A stretch of 64,000 bases of DNA, from positions 1,147,501 to 1,211,500 of the forward strand of contig NZ_AP026867.1 of the NCBI RefSeq assembly GCF_026000115.1, written 5' to 3'. Source of the stretch: Aureispira anguillae (lineage in GTDB: Bacteria > Bacteroidota > Bacteroidia > Chitinophagales > Saprospiraceae). The notes beneath the pieces are model-generated. The model saw only the letters and a program-made list of their open reading frames with translations, was not told the DNA's origin and made no database searches. Shown here one piece after another: positions 44,065 through 53,110 of the stretch. Both the position numbers and the translations under genes were made by a program. Numbering within the stretch: the first letter of the stretch is position 1; each line of letters opens with the position of its first letter.

Positions 44065-46914
44065 ATGCGACAACTTTTCTTCTTGGTAATAATTGGTTTA
44101 ATCTCTAATTCAACTTTTGCTCAAAAGAATTGCACAGAGCTTATTTATCAAGTAGCTGATGCAGGGTGGATTAGCCAATCAATGACATTAAGTACGCCTG
44201 CCAACCAAGATTATTCTATTCGTTTTGTTAGCTCATTAAGGGGGCTAACGGCAACAATTACTTCCACCAATAATTTATCGGCTATAACAAAAGAGGATTA
44301 CTGGCTCTTTACTACTGAAGATAATGAAAGAAAAGCTTTTTGTTTCATAGACAAAACACGTCTCGTAGAATTGGAGAATCAATCTTATTATGTCAATACA
44401 ATAGCTTTGAATTGGAGTGGTTTAGAATGGTTGGCAACACATAAAGTGGTAAGCTTTACAGCGATGGGAAAAGCGCTAAAAGAACGGCTTATTCCAGAGG
44501 TTAAAATGCCCAAGGTAGGAACCAAGTCGTTTTTTAATTTATCCAAGTGTTTTTATCATACAATCGACAAAACAAGGATTGTAAATATAGAAACAACCCC
44601 TTTGGATGAGGAGCAATTAAAACAAATGAAGTTACCGCCATCAACAAAGGCTATGTCGCTTCAATTTAATACCATAGGGATCGATGCCGAGCAACAATTG
44701 GATCGCTATCGAGGAGTCGATCAACCCAACTATGCCAAGGGCTTGAGTCGCATGGCCGAATTATACCAAGCAGCCAATGATCCTGTAAAGGCAGAGCAGT
44801 ATTATTTGGAGGCACAACAGAATATATTACAGTTCTCAGGAGTTGATTATACCGATTATCCAAGTTTACTGAATAGCTTGGCTGCATTTTATGAGCAAGT
44901 TGGAGATGTTCAAAAAGCAAAAAAACATTATGAAGATGCTAAAGTACTCGTAGAACGAATATTTGGTCAGCATCACCCTCAATATCCAATCACGTTAAAC
45001 AACTTAGGAGCGCTACATTTATCAGTAGATGAGTTTGACAATTCAGAAGAATATCACGAACAAGCTCGTTTGTTGTTAGAAGAAGAATTTAGCACTGATC
45101 ATCCTGAGTATACCACAACATTGGGGCATTTATCCAATTTTTATTTGGTAAAAAAAGACTACAAAAAAGCATTGGAAGTTTTGATGAATTTATCCAAAAA
45201 CTTAGTCCATCAACTCTATAGCTATTATCCTAGTTTGAATGAGGCAGAACGTCTAAAGTTTTTAAAAAAAATTAACCAAACCGTGCATCAATTTTATTCT
45301 GCTGCCATCCAACTGCTGCCTACTATACCAGAGTTGAGCAACGAAGTAGCAAATATTAACTTGGCAATAAAAGGATTGGCACTAGAAGGGAGTATATCTA
45401 CTCGGGCAAGTTTACTGACGGCAGGGGATAGCCTATTGCGCAACCAGTACTATAATTGGCTAGGAGTACGTAGACAATTGGCACAAGCTGCTGTTATTCC
45501 TAAATTAGAACGAGAAATGTTGGGCATTAATCTAAAAGAGTTGGATGAGCGTGCCTTAACATTAGAATCTGAACTAAGCGCTGCTTCTGGTGCCTTGGCC
45601 AATCAATTTAGGTTGCGCCGTCAACAAGTAACGGTTGATAGCATTCGAAGGGGCTTAAAAGCTGGAGAAGCAGCGATTGATTTTATTCATTTTAATTATC
45701 ACAATGGTAAGGATTGGGAGGATTCAATTCTTTATTATGCGGCCGTCATAAAAAAAGAGCAAAAAATGGTTCAAATGATACCGCTTAGCGATCATAAAAA
45801 ATTGCAAGATATTCTTAATATCAACATCACGCAACATAGCCAGAGCTATATCAATAGCCCTTTGACCAATAGAGAGTTGTATGATATGGTTTGGGCACGA
45901 TTAGAGACGGAGCTAAACAATGTAAAGCGAGTCTATATATCCCCAAGTGGCTTGTTGCATCAAATTTCTTTTGGAGCATTGCGCAATAAGAATAACAAGC
46001 ATCTGGTTGAGCAATATGAAATTTTAAATTACGGCTCTTTTAGAGATTTTTTCTACCCTACGCAGACCCAAAATAAAAACCGAGATATTGTTTTGGTAGG
46101 AGGGGCAAAATTTAGCATTGATTCTGCCAAATTGGTGGCTTTGGTTCATAAAATGAAAGACTCTACCCAAGCCATCACGCCTGCCGATTTATATGCTTAT
46201 GCCAATACTGCCTTACCGTTAAGTCGTGCGCTGGCTAGCAATTTTTCTAGAGGAAATTTATTTTTTAATTATTTGGCAGGAACCAAAGAAGAAGTAGAGA
46301 CCATTGATACTTTATTAAAAAAACATCAGTGGAAAACGCATAAGTACATTGGTGAAGAGGCGCTAGAGGATAAGGTAAAAAAGCATTCTAGAAAAGAAGC
46401 ACCTTATATTTTGCATATCGCTACGCATGGTTATTTTTTTAGACCACTTAGCCCTAGCCCTGTTGGGTCTAAGGAGTTTTATAAACAGATTATTTATGCA
46501 CAAAATCCCTTGATGCGCTCTGGTTTGGTATTGACAGGAGCCAATCGGGTGTGGCAGGGCAAACGCCCCATAGAGGGGCTAGATGATGGAATTTTGACCG
46601 CTTATGAAATTTCTAATTTGGATTTGCATCAGACCGATTTGGTCGTCTTGTCTTCTTGCGAAACAGGTTTGGGGGATGTGTACGATAGTGAAGGTATTTT
46701 TGGCTTACAACGTGCTTTAAAATCTGCTGGGGTTCGCCAAATGTTGGTGACCTTATGGCGGATTCCCGACAAAGAAACGGCGGAATTGATGGGGCATTTT
46801 TACCATTATTATTTAAAAACTAAATCTGCCAGCCAAGCATTGAGAATGGCACAGAAAAAAATGCAGAAAAACTACACGGCTTTTTATTGGGCTGGTTTTG
46901 TATTGATTGAATAG
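44065..46914 (+). CDS. Secreted TPR-CHAT protein, putative caspase-like peptidase
   Basis: 949 aa. Signal peptide (MRQLFFLVIIGLISNSTFAQ), a beta-rich N-terminal part to about residue 220, TPR units at about 225-390 (AELYQAANDPVKAEQYYLEA, LGALHLSVDEFDNSEEYHEQ), a helical linker, and a CHAT domain to the end. The expected His/Cys dyad is intact: His788 in IATHGYFF and Cys865 in VVLSSCETGLGD, followed by VRQMLVTLWRIPDKETAELM. CHAT is a clan CD (caspase/separase-like) peptidase domain. Most CHAT proteins are cytoplasmic; this one carries an export signal, so its substrate would be periplasmic or outside. The physiological target is unknown. Confidence 0.9.
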   Translation: MRQLFFLVIIGLISNSTFAQKNCTELIYQVADAGWISQSMTLSTPANQDYSIRFVSSLRGLTATITSTNNLSAITKEDYWLFTTEDNERKAFCFIDKTRLVELENQSYYVNTIALNWSGLEWLATHKVVSFTAMGKALKERLIPEVKMPKVGTKSFFNLSKCFYHTIDKTRIVNIETTPLDEEQLKQMKLPPSTKAMSLQFNTIGIDAEQQLDRYRGVDQPNYAKGLSRMAELYQAANDPVKAEQYYLEAQQNILQFSGVDYTDYPSLLNSLAAFYEQVGDVQKAKKHYEDAKVLVERIFGQHHPQYPITLNNLGALHLSVDEFDNSEEYHEQARLLLEEEFSTDHPEYTTTLGHLSNFYLVKKDYKKALEVLMNLSKNLVHQLYSYYPSLNEAERLKFLKKINQTVHQFYSAAIQLLPTIPELSNEVANINLAIKGLALEGSISTRASLLTAGDSLLRNQYYNWLGVRRQLAQAAVIPKLEREMLGINLKELDERALTLESELSAASGALANQFRLRRQQVTVDSIRRGLKAGEAAIDFIHFNYHNGKDWEDSILYYAAVIKKEQKMVQMIPLSDHKKLQDILNINITQHSQSYINSPLTNRELYDMVWARLETELNNVKRVYISPSGLLHQISFGALRNKNNKHLVEQYEILNYGSFRDFFYPTQTQNKNRDIVLVGGAKFSIDSAKLVALVHKMKDSTQAITPADLYAYANTALPLSRALASNFSRGNLFFNYLAGTKEEVETIDTLLKKHQWKTHKYIGEEALEDKVKKHSRKEAPYILHIATHGYFFRPLSPSPVGSKEFYKQIIYAQNPLMRSGLVLTGANRVWQGKRPIEGLDDGILTAYEISNLDLHQTDLVVLSSCETGLGDVYDSEGIFGLQRALKSAGVRQMLVTLWRIPDKETAELMGHFYHYYLKTKSASQALRMAQKKMQKNYTAFYWAGFVLIE

Positions 46915-46932
46915 TTTATGGTGGAGTCACAC

Positions 46933-46995
46933 AGTTAATCGTATTCAATTATTATAGGAGTGCTACGCAGTTGATTGTTAAAATGATGTAATTTT
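46933..46995. repeat. Repeat copy related in inverted orientation to 63053-63116
   Basis: The segment around AATTATTATAGGAGTGCTAC is, read in reverse complement, like 63053-63116, with about ten mismatches over some 60 bases. It sits 19 bases after the CHAT gene. The remainder of the 457-bp gap (46996-47371) has a degenerate ATGGAGTATTA end at 47077 and no gene. Confidence 0.65.
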
Positions 46996-47371
46996 ATTAT
47001 TTAATTGGTAGTTGTTTGATAATCAATTGGGTATAAGGTGATTTTTTACTTTTTTTACAAAAAAAACAAAAAATAAATGGAGTATTAACAAAATATACAG
47101 GTAACATTTTACGAGTTCAGGCCATATATTTATAAAATCCTATAAAAACTAGTTAAATGTTAAACCCTGTTCCCAAACAATATAAGTATTAAATAAGGTT
47201 GCCAATTAGTAAGTGTTTTTTACGATAAAAAATGGAGAATTATTTTTTGTGCTATACAAAATAATTATATCCCCCCTTTGATCATGATGAAGTTTATGAA
47301 CTCCGCTTCATAATGATGTTTAATATTTGCTTGGATTGCGTTAGACATTTTGCTAGCAAAACCAATTCAAA

Positions 47372-50300
47372 ATGACAAATTTTTCAAATCAGGGTTACGA
47401 TCCTGTCGTCGTGCAACGTGTGCTCGACTTTTTAAATGCAGCAGAAACCCCAGCTGACATTAGTGCTATTAGTTACCTCCACGATCAACTTAATCTACCC
47501 AATGCTTATGAAATAGGTGAAGTAGTTGCGCAAAGAATTTTAGAGAAGCGTAAAAAATTACCAGACGATCAGTTTGTTAATTTGAACCAGTTAGATGATG
47601 TTCAGGGTTTTGGAGTCGATAAGTTAGATAGTTTAATCCAAGCCTTTAGTGAACGAAAACCCGCCAAAGCTCGCAGCTTTCCTACCGTTGATTTGTTTAG
47701 GTTTACTACTTTTCGACAACCTGAAAAAGTGATTAGACCCGCAGTTCCTTTTGCATATGTGCAATATAATCACAGCACTAAGCAAACGTCAAAAGCTAAA
47801 CAAGAGACCAATGAGTTGCCAAGCTCACAAGCGTTCGTTGAGCAATTTGATGCTTTATGGGCATTCAGTCATTGGCTTTACGAAAACAAGGCTTCCTTTC
47901 ACTTAGAAGCGTTAGAAAAAAAGATCAACCTAAAAGTCTATCAATTGGATGAGGCAGCAAAGATTTGGGCTGTCCTATTGGCTGAAATTCGCTTGCAGCA
48001 GGATGTCTTTTTACGTCAAGCTTGTTTAGAGTTATTAGTGGGGCATAATTTCTTAGCAGCCTACCAACAAGCTACGAGAGAGAAAGCTACAGATCTGTTG
48101 CAAGATATTGACTATTGGCGTCGTATTGCGAAAGCTACAGTCATTTTGCCCAAAGAACTGTTTAATGGACAACAGGCTATTTCTAACAACCAATTAAAAC
48201 AAGGTGATGGCAATACTACCCAAAACAAACAGTATAGCAAGATTCATCAAGCGCTTATTGCTACTCAAATCATAGATCAACAAGTAGCATTAAAAGAAGA
48301 ATTCTCTTGTCTGCAACCAGTTTATGAAGCAGAGAAAGAAGCAGCGGAAAAAATGGCCTTCGAACGTTATAAAAAAGAGATTGAACCTTTGGAGCAACAG
48401 CTCGCAGAAATCTTAGAATCGTTCATGGATCAAAACCAATTGAGTGACCTAGATGAAGCTACGCTAGAGCGCATATACAGAAAGGTTAATATCCCAGAGT
48501 TCCGTTTTAGTTTTCCCAATAGTTTGTCAAAAGAGTTTACCAAAGGAAAGTTATCTAAAACTGCCACTAATTTTATTGCAAATCACAAATTGGAAAATAA
48601 AGAGCTGATAACAGCAATTAATTTGTTGGAGCAACAAGAAAAAATTAGCCAAAAACAACTCGCAGGTCGCTATCAAAAGTTTGTAAAAGAAATTTTTGCT
48701 TATTCTACGGCTGTAAAACCACGTATTTATCATGCTTTTAATTTTAGTTGGCAGGAAGATTTATTAGCTCAAAAGCACTTTTATTTTTCCTTTAATGCAG
48801 GTTATACGAATGCTCATATCAAAGCGCTAAAAGCTAGTCTAACCATTGGAGAAAAAACACAAGAAACGGAAGAGATACAATTGTTGTCCAATGAGTCAGA
48901 AGTCTTACTTTTAGAATTGTTTAGTGGGTTTAGTACTGACAAACTGAACCCAAACACTGCAACAGGGAAACTGAATATAAAATTGCAGTTGGACAATGGC
49001 CAACAATTTGAACTCGAAAAGGCATTCCACTTACGCTCTCGTCAAACCAGTGGCGTTTTATACCCTTTCTCAGACTTGCTCAAAGCGAAAAAGGTTAGAC
49101 CAACCGACTTGTATGGAATTACACAGTTGGGAATTGCAGATTTTCGAAAAGTAGAGCAAAATCTCTGTTGTTATGTACCTGGAGAAGTTTCTCATATTGA
49201 AAATGTGATGGCTCGTGAATACAAAGAAAAAGCGACCAGAAATTTAATGCGTTCAGAAAATACCTTTGAGACAACAACAGAAAAGGAGGTGGAAGAATTA
49301 AACGATACCACGACGACGACTCGTTTTGAAATGAACTCAGAGGTAGCCAATGTTATTAATAGAGATCGCAGTTCCAACTATGGATTTAATGCCAGTGTCA
49401 ATGGAAAAGCCAAATTGTTTGGGCAAGAAATCGGCTTTAATGTAGGCGGTTATGGTGATTTTTCCTTCGCTACTTCTTCTCAAAATTCCAATACAACAGC
49501 TAGAACTTACGCTGAGGATGTCACCAGAAGAGCACTAGAGCGCATTGTCCAAAAAACCTCGACCAAGCGTACTTCGACTGTGATTAAGGAGTTTGAACAA
49601 AACTACAAACATGGTTATGACAATAGAGAGGGAAAAGAACATGTTACAGGGGTTTATCGTTGGGTAGATAAAATCTATAAAAATCGAGTGGTCAATTATG
49701 GCAAACGTCTGATGTACGAGTTTATGTTGCCAGAACCAGCCCGTTTCTTTTATCAAACAATTTATGAGAAAGCCAATGATAACAACAATTCTGGAGGGGG
49801 TGACCCAGGGGCAGGAATTGATGTTCCTGTAAAACCTACCGCTCCTACTATTAATAGTCATTTGGATATTACCAGAGATAATTATGCCCAGTTGGCAGCG
49901 AGTTATGGTGCGAATGTAGACGCTCCTATGAACCCCACGGCTGAGGTTAACATCCCTGTTGCAGAGTCTATTGGAGGAACAGACCAAGCTAAGACTTTTT
50001 CTTACCAAACCTTGCAGATCCCAACCAATTACCAGTGCCATTATATTCAACTGAAAGTTACATTTGGTTATCAAGCTAATTGGTTTTTTGGTTATCCAGA
50101 ATGTTATTTTAGAGCTTCTTTTGCAGGAAAAAATTGGAGCTACCCAAGTGCTTTACAAGGTACTGGTACCAAAAGTAACGTCACCAAATCTTATAATTTA
50201 TCCCCAAAGCAAACAGGAATGATTCCTGTTGTCATCAATACTCGTAGGATTAAAAACTACAATGGCACCGTACGTGCACTTTGCCAGTTAGATCCTCAGG

Positions 50301-51112
50301 TTTATGAGCAATGGCAACAATCGACCTATCAATCTATTATGGATGCTTATGATGCAAAGTTACAGGCTTATAATGCTGCTGTAGCTGCTCAACAGGCTGC
50401 TAATGATGCCGCTGCCGCTGCTGCCAACGCTGCTCAAGATGATGATGCCACCAATCCAAGTCACAATAGTGCGATGAATTTGGAAATCATTACAACAGAA
50501 CTTAAACGTTTGTGTATTGAAATGATGACCCGACCATTTGGGTTGCCTATGGGACAGGGCTTTTACGGTAGTACTTGTAATGATATTCCTAGCCTAAATC
50601 TGGGAACGGAATTGGATCGATATAGTGCTGTTGTTAAATTCTTTGAACAAGCTTTTGATTGGCAATTGATGGCCTATACTTTTTATGCTTATTATTGGGC
50701 TGACAAATGTACCAAATGGCAAGATTTGCTACAACGTCAGAATGGTGTCGATCATATTTTTCAACGTTTTATTCAGTCGGGCATGAGTCGTTTAGTAGTA
50801 CCTGTTCGAGAAGGATTTGAAAAAGCAGTGTTGTACTTTATGGAAACAGGGCAAGTTTGGAATGGTTTGGATGTGATTGTTGATATGAACAATCCGCTTT
50901 ACCTCTCTATTTTGGAAGAGCTAGAAGAACCAACAGGTGATCAAGTAGGAGAGCCGTGGTATACCACTGTTCCATCTACGCTCAATATTATTCAGGGGCG
51001 TTCTGCTTATTTGAACGAAACTGGTTTGCCTTGTTGTGGAGAATTAGAATCCGAATCAGGGGGCACCAATTTATTGGGGAGCAATGAAAAATTAAAAGGT
51101 TTGAAAGAGTAA
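47372..51112 (+). CDS. Large protein with N-terminal helix-hairpin-helix, function unknown (possible delivery protein)
   Basis: 1246 aa, no signal peptide. Residues about 45-90 look like a ComEA/GspK-type helix-hairpin-helix (AQRILEKRKKLPDDQF, LDDVQGFGVDKLDSLI). About 310-480 is coiled coil. A beta-rich middle is followed by an Ala/Gln-rich helix at about 985-1030 and a conserved-looking end: LEIITTELKRLCIEM, FFEQAFDWQLMAYTFY, ARLVVPVREGFE-like RLVVPVREGFEKAVLYF and ETGQVWNG. From memory, that C-terminal pattern recurs in large proteins of many phyla that have no assigned role. It leads the effector/lipoprotein block downstream, with 367 bases between, and could be a carrier or a structural component. 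Confidence 0.6.
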   Translation: MTNFSNQGYDPVVVQRVLDFLNAAETPADISAISYLHDQLNLPNAYEIGEVVAQRILEKRKKLPDDQFVNLNQLDDVQGFGVDKLDSLIQAFSERKPAKARSFPTVDLFRFTTFRQPEKVIRPAVPFAYVQYNHSTKQTSKAKQETNELPSSQAFVEQFDALWAFSHWLYENKASFHLEALEKKINLKVYQLDEAAKIWAVLLAEIRLQQDVFLRQACLELLVGHNFLAAYQQATREKATDLLQDIDYWRRIAKATVILPKELFNGQQAISNNQLKQGDGNTTQNKQYSKIHQALIATQIIDQQVALKEEFSCLQPVYEAEKEAAEKMAFERYKKEIEPLEQQLAEILESFMDQNQLSDLDEATLERIYRKVNIPEFRFSFPNSLSKEFTKGKLSKTATNFIANHKLENKELITAINLLEQQEKISQKQLAGRYQKFVKEIFAYSTAVKPRIYHAFNFSWQEDLLAQKHFYFSFNAGYTNAHIKALKASLTIGEKTQETEEIQLLSNESEVLLLELFSGFSTDKLNPNTATGKLNIKLQLDNGQQFELEKAFHLRSRQTSGVLYPFSDLLKAKKVRPTDLYGITQLGIADFRKVEQNLCCYVPGEVSHIENVMAREYKEKATRNLMRSENTFETTTEKEVEELNDTTTTTRFEMNSEVANVINRDRSSNYGFNASVNGKAKLFGQEIGFNVGGYGDFSFATSSQNSNTTARTYAEDVTRRALERIVQKTSTKRTSTVIKEFEQNYKHGYDNREGKEHVTGVYRWVDKIYKNRVVNYGKRLMYEFMLPEPARFFYQTIYEKANDNNNSGGGDPGAGIDVPVKPTAPTINSHLDITRDNYAQLAASYGANVDAPMNPTAEVNIPVAESIGGTDQAKTFSYQTLQIPTNYQCHYIQLKVTFGYQANWFFGYPECYFRASFAGKNWSYPSALQGTGTKSNVTKSYNLSPKQTGMIPVVINTRRIKNYNGTVRALCQLDPQVYEQWQQSTYQSIMDAYDAKLQAYNAAVAAQQAANDAAAAAANAAQDDDATNPSHNSAMNLEIITTELKRLCIEMMTRPFGLPMGQGFYGSTCNDIPSLNLGTELDRYSAVVKFFEQAFDWQLMAYTFYAYYWADKCTKWQDLLQRQNGVDHIFQRFIQSGMSRLVVPVREGFEKAVLYFMETGQVWNGLDVIVDMNNPLYLSILEELEEPTGDQVGEPWYTTVPSTLNIIQGRSAYLNETGLPCCGELESESGGTNLLGSNEKLKGLKE

Positions 51113-51134
51113 TTTTTCGATCGTTGTTTTATTT

Positions 51135-51464
51135 AATACTCCGTGGATTATCAGAATAATTGCTACATTGAACAATGCCTTTGTATCGAACTGATAATTA
51201 ATTGAGTACAATTTTTTTACGGAATACTATTTATTAGTAGCACCGATTTATTTTACTTAGAATAGGCTGGTGCTGCTAATTTTTACTAACCCCTAATAAT
51301 AATACTTCGTGGATTAGTTCCCTACGGTCATGAGCGCTGTGCTTAGTTACTCCCTGCGGTCATGAGATAGTCGTTTAGTTTTTTTTGTTAAAAAGGATGT
51401 AACTTGTTAATAATTAACCTAATGCGATTTACTACATGAGCCTTCGGGTTTCCCACGAAGTAAT
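51135..51464. repeat. Repeat elements between the 1246-aa gene and effector candidate 1
   Basis: An end AATACTCCGTGG at 51135-51146, then a full element 51301-51464 with AATACTTCGTGG at the left and CCACGAAGTAAT at the right. The interior has TCCCTACGGTCATGAG and TCCCTGCGGTCATGAG as two direct copies, and CATGAGCCTTCGGG near the right end. This fills most of the 367-bp gap. Confidence 0.7.
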
Positions 51465-51479
51465 GTAATAAAAAATCTT

Positions 51480-52421
51480 ATGTTTAAGAAAAGCATTTTT
51501 GAACTGACAAACAAAGAGAGCCCTCTCGGAAATTGGATGGAATCTCAGCGTTTAAAGACAACACAAAAGCAACAGCAACGATTAAGTAATGATCGAAAAA
51601 ATACAAATCTTAATAAGGCTCAACATCTGAAAAGTATAGGCAATAAAGTGTGCTCCATTCTTTATACAGAAGCCAATAATGACAACAGTCACACAGAAGT
51701 ATTTAAGAAGTTTGGCTGGAAATTGAGAAACGAGTACAACGGTCATGCTTGGTATGGCAAGGCAAGGGCTGGTGGGGTTTCTTCTGGCTTAGAAATTGTC
51801 AATGCCGTTAATAAAAAGACGAATTTGTATCGCCTAGATATAATTGGTCATGGGGGACCTAAAGGTATTTTCTTTGCTTGGGATCAAGCTCCTCAACATG
51901 GAGATAACTATGTTATGCCAAGTTTGATGGGTAGATCAGTTGAAGTAGTGGCAACTAAACGCAATTTATATGCAACAACAACACACAAAGCACAAGATTC
52001 TACTTTTATAAAAACTAAAGATGAAGATGGTAACGACATAGAGACGAACTCTCTTGCAGTCGTTGGGACGAAATCGGCTTCTTTGTATGATATTAACTTT
52101 TCGGTTTTTTCTAATGATGCTATTATAGAGTTTCATGGTTGCAATACTGCTGGACATCCTAGCTATGGTAATTGGAAAGATACCAGTGTTTGGTTATTTA
52201 AAGAAGATAACATTGCTTATTGGGCTTCTATTTTATTGTATCAAGCTGGCAAAGAAAAAGCAGTTGCGATTGGGCATTATGCAGGATCAGGTCCAGAAGG
52301 TACCTTGTTAAGCAATGATTATAGACAAAATAGGCGTATTGTTTATCATAATGGTACGGTCATTATAGATACTTATAAAACAGGAGATTTATGGCTCGAT
52401 ATTTTTACGAAAATGTTGTAA
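51480..52421 (+). CDS. Candidate effector 1: SPLGNW-leader protein with clan CD-like His/Cys dyad
   Basis: 313 aa, no signal peptide. Residues 5-28 form a leader (SIFELTNKESPLGNWMESQR with a following LKTT) shared with the protein at 53111. After a charged linker, the domain at about 55-310 has LDIIGHGGPKGIFFAW (His124) and IEFHGCNTAGH (Cys221). This hydrophobic-strand-then-HG and strand-then-GC pattern is that of clan CD cysteine peptidases and DUF4347/CHAT-like folds. I therefore read it as a possible peptidase; sequence similarity is too low to name a family. The following lipoprotein gene overlaps its end by 31 bases, an arrangement typical of toxin and immunity genes. Confidence 0.6.
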   Translation: MFKKSIFELTNKESPLGNWMESQRLKTTQKQQQRLSNDRKNTNLNKAQHLKSIGNKVCSILYTEANNDNSHTEVFKKFGWKLRNEYNGHAWYGKARAGGVSSGLEIVNAVNKKTNLYRLDIIGHGGPKGIFFAWDQAPQHGDNYVMPSLMGRSVEVVATKRNLYATTTHKAQDSTFIKTKDEDGNDIETNSLAVVGTKSASLYDINFSVFSNDAIIEFHGCNTAGHPSYGNWKDTSVWLFKEDNIAYWASILLYQAGKEKAVAIGHYAGSGPEGTLLSNDYRQNRRIVYHNGTVIIDTYKTGDLWLDIFTKML

Positions 52422-53077
52422 TCTTGGTAGGATTCACAGCTCTATTGTGCTTATCTGCTTGTACCAATCCGAGCCAACCACCTGCTAAACAGTCAGAAAA
52501 TAGGTTGTCTATGCAGAATAATAAAAGCTGTATTCAACTTGGTCATCAGCATTATAAGGTTATGCACGATAGTGTATACCAACAAGATAGTAGCCAACAA
52601 TGGCAGTACATACAAAGTCTAAGTGAAGTTTCTACTTGCGTAAAAAGAGGAAAACGACATTCGGAAGTTGCCTACTTCTCTAAAGGTATTGACTATAGCG
52701 TTAGCCCTACAGAGGTATGGGTATTGCAAGCAATAGATAGCTTGTTTTGGGGGGATTTTTTAATCGTGCAAGCCCAAAACCCATCTAAATGGGTTGATTT
52801 TCAAGATAGTGTTGTTCTGGTGTTGGGAGCCAATCCATTAGTGAAAAACCCAAGCCAAATGGATCTTTTTTTTCCAGTAAAAGAAGTATTGGCACCTGCC
52901 CATACTTATGATTTTTTAATCAACAGTTATATAGCTGTTAATACAGCTAACATTAGCAAACAAGATACTTTTGTAGGAGTCCTAAAATATTTGCATCAAC
53001 CTTATACAACACCTGCATCAACCTTTTTGTACAATGGTTTTTATTTAACCAAAGTAAATCCTATGCATTCCAAATAA
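52391..53077 (+). CDS. Lipoprotein next to candidate effector 1 (possible immunity protein)
   Basis: 228 aa. The lipoprotein signal has its hydrophobic run at residues 9-23 and the lipobox LSAC (Cys24). The gene starts inside the preceding one by 31 bases, and no later ATG retains the signal, so the overlap is real. The mature part has two further cysteines in the first 60 residues after the anchor and no recognisable domain. If the preceding protein is delivered into or through the periplasm, a lipoprotein here would be in the right place to neutralise it; that is inference from position and export only. The mature start CTNPSQPP gives no clear sorting rule. Confidence 0.65.
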   Translation: MARYFYENVVILVGFTALLCLSACTNPSQPPAKQSENRLSMQNNKSCIQLGHQHYKVMHDSVYQQDSSQQWQYIQSLSEVSTCVKRGKRHSEVAYFSKGIDYSVSPTEVWVLQAIDSLFWGDFLIVQAQNPSKWVDFQDSVVLVLGANPLVKNPSQMDLFFPVKEVLAPAHTYDFLINSYIAVNTANISKQDTFVGVLKYLHQPYTTPASTFLYNGFYLTKVNPMHSK

Positions 53078-53110
53078 TATTACCATACCTAACAATAAAA
53101 CCCCATCAAC

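Noticed and set aside
49535-50074. 179-aa minus-strand frame inside the 1246-aa gene
   Set aside because: Fully antisense to a longer frame with normal codon use; no domain seen.
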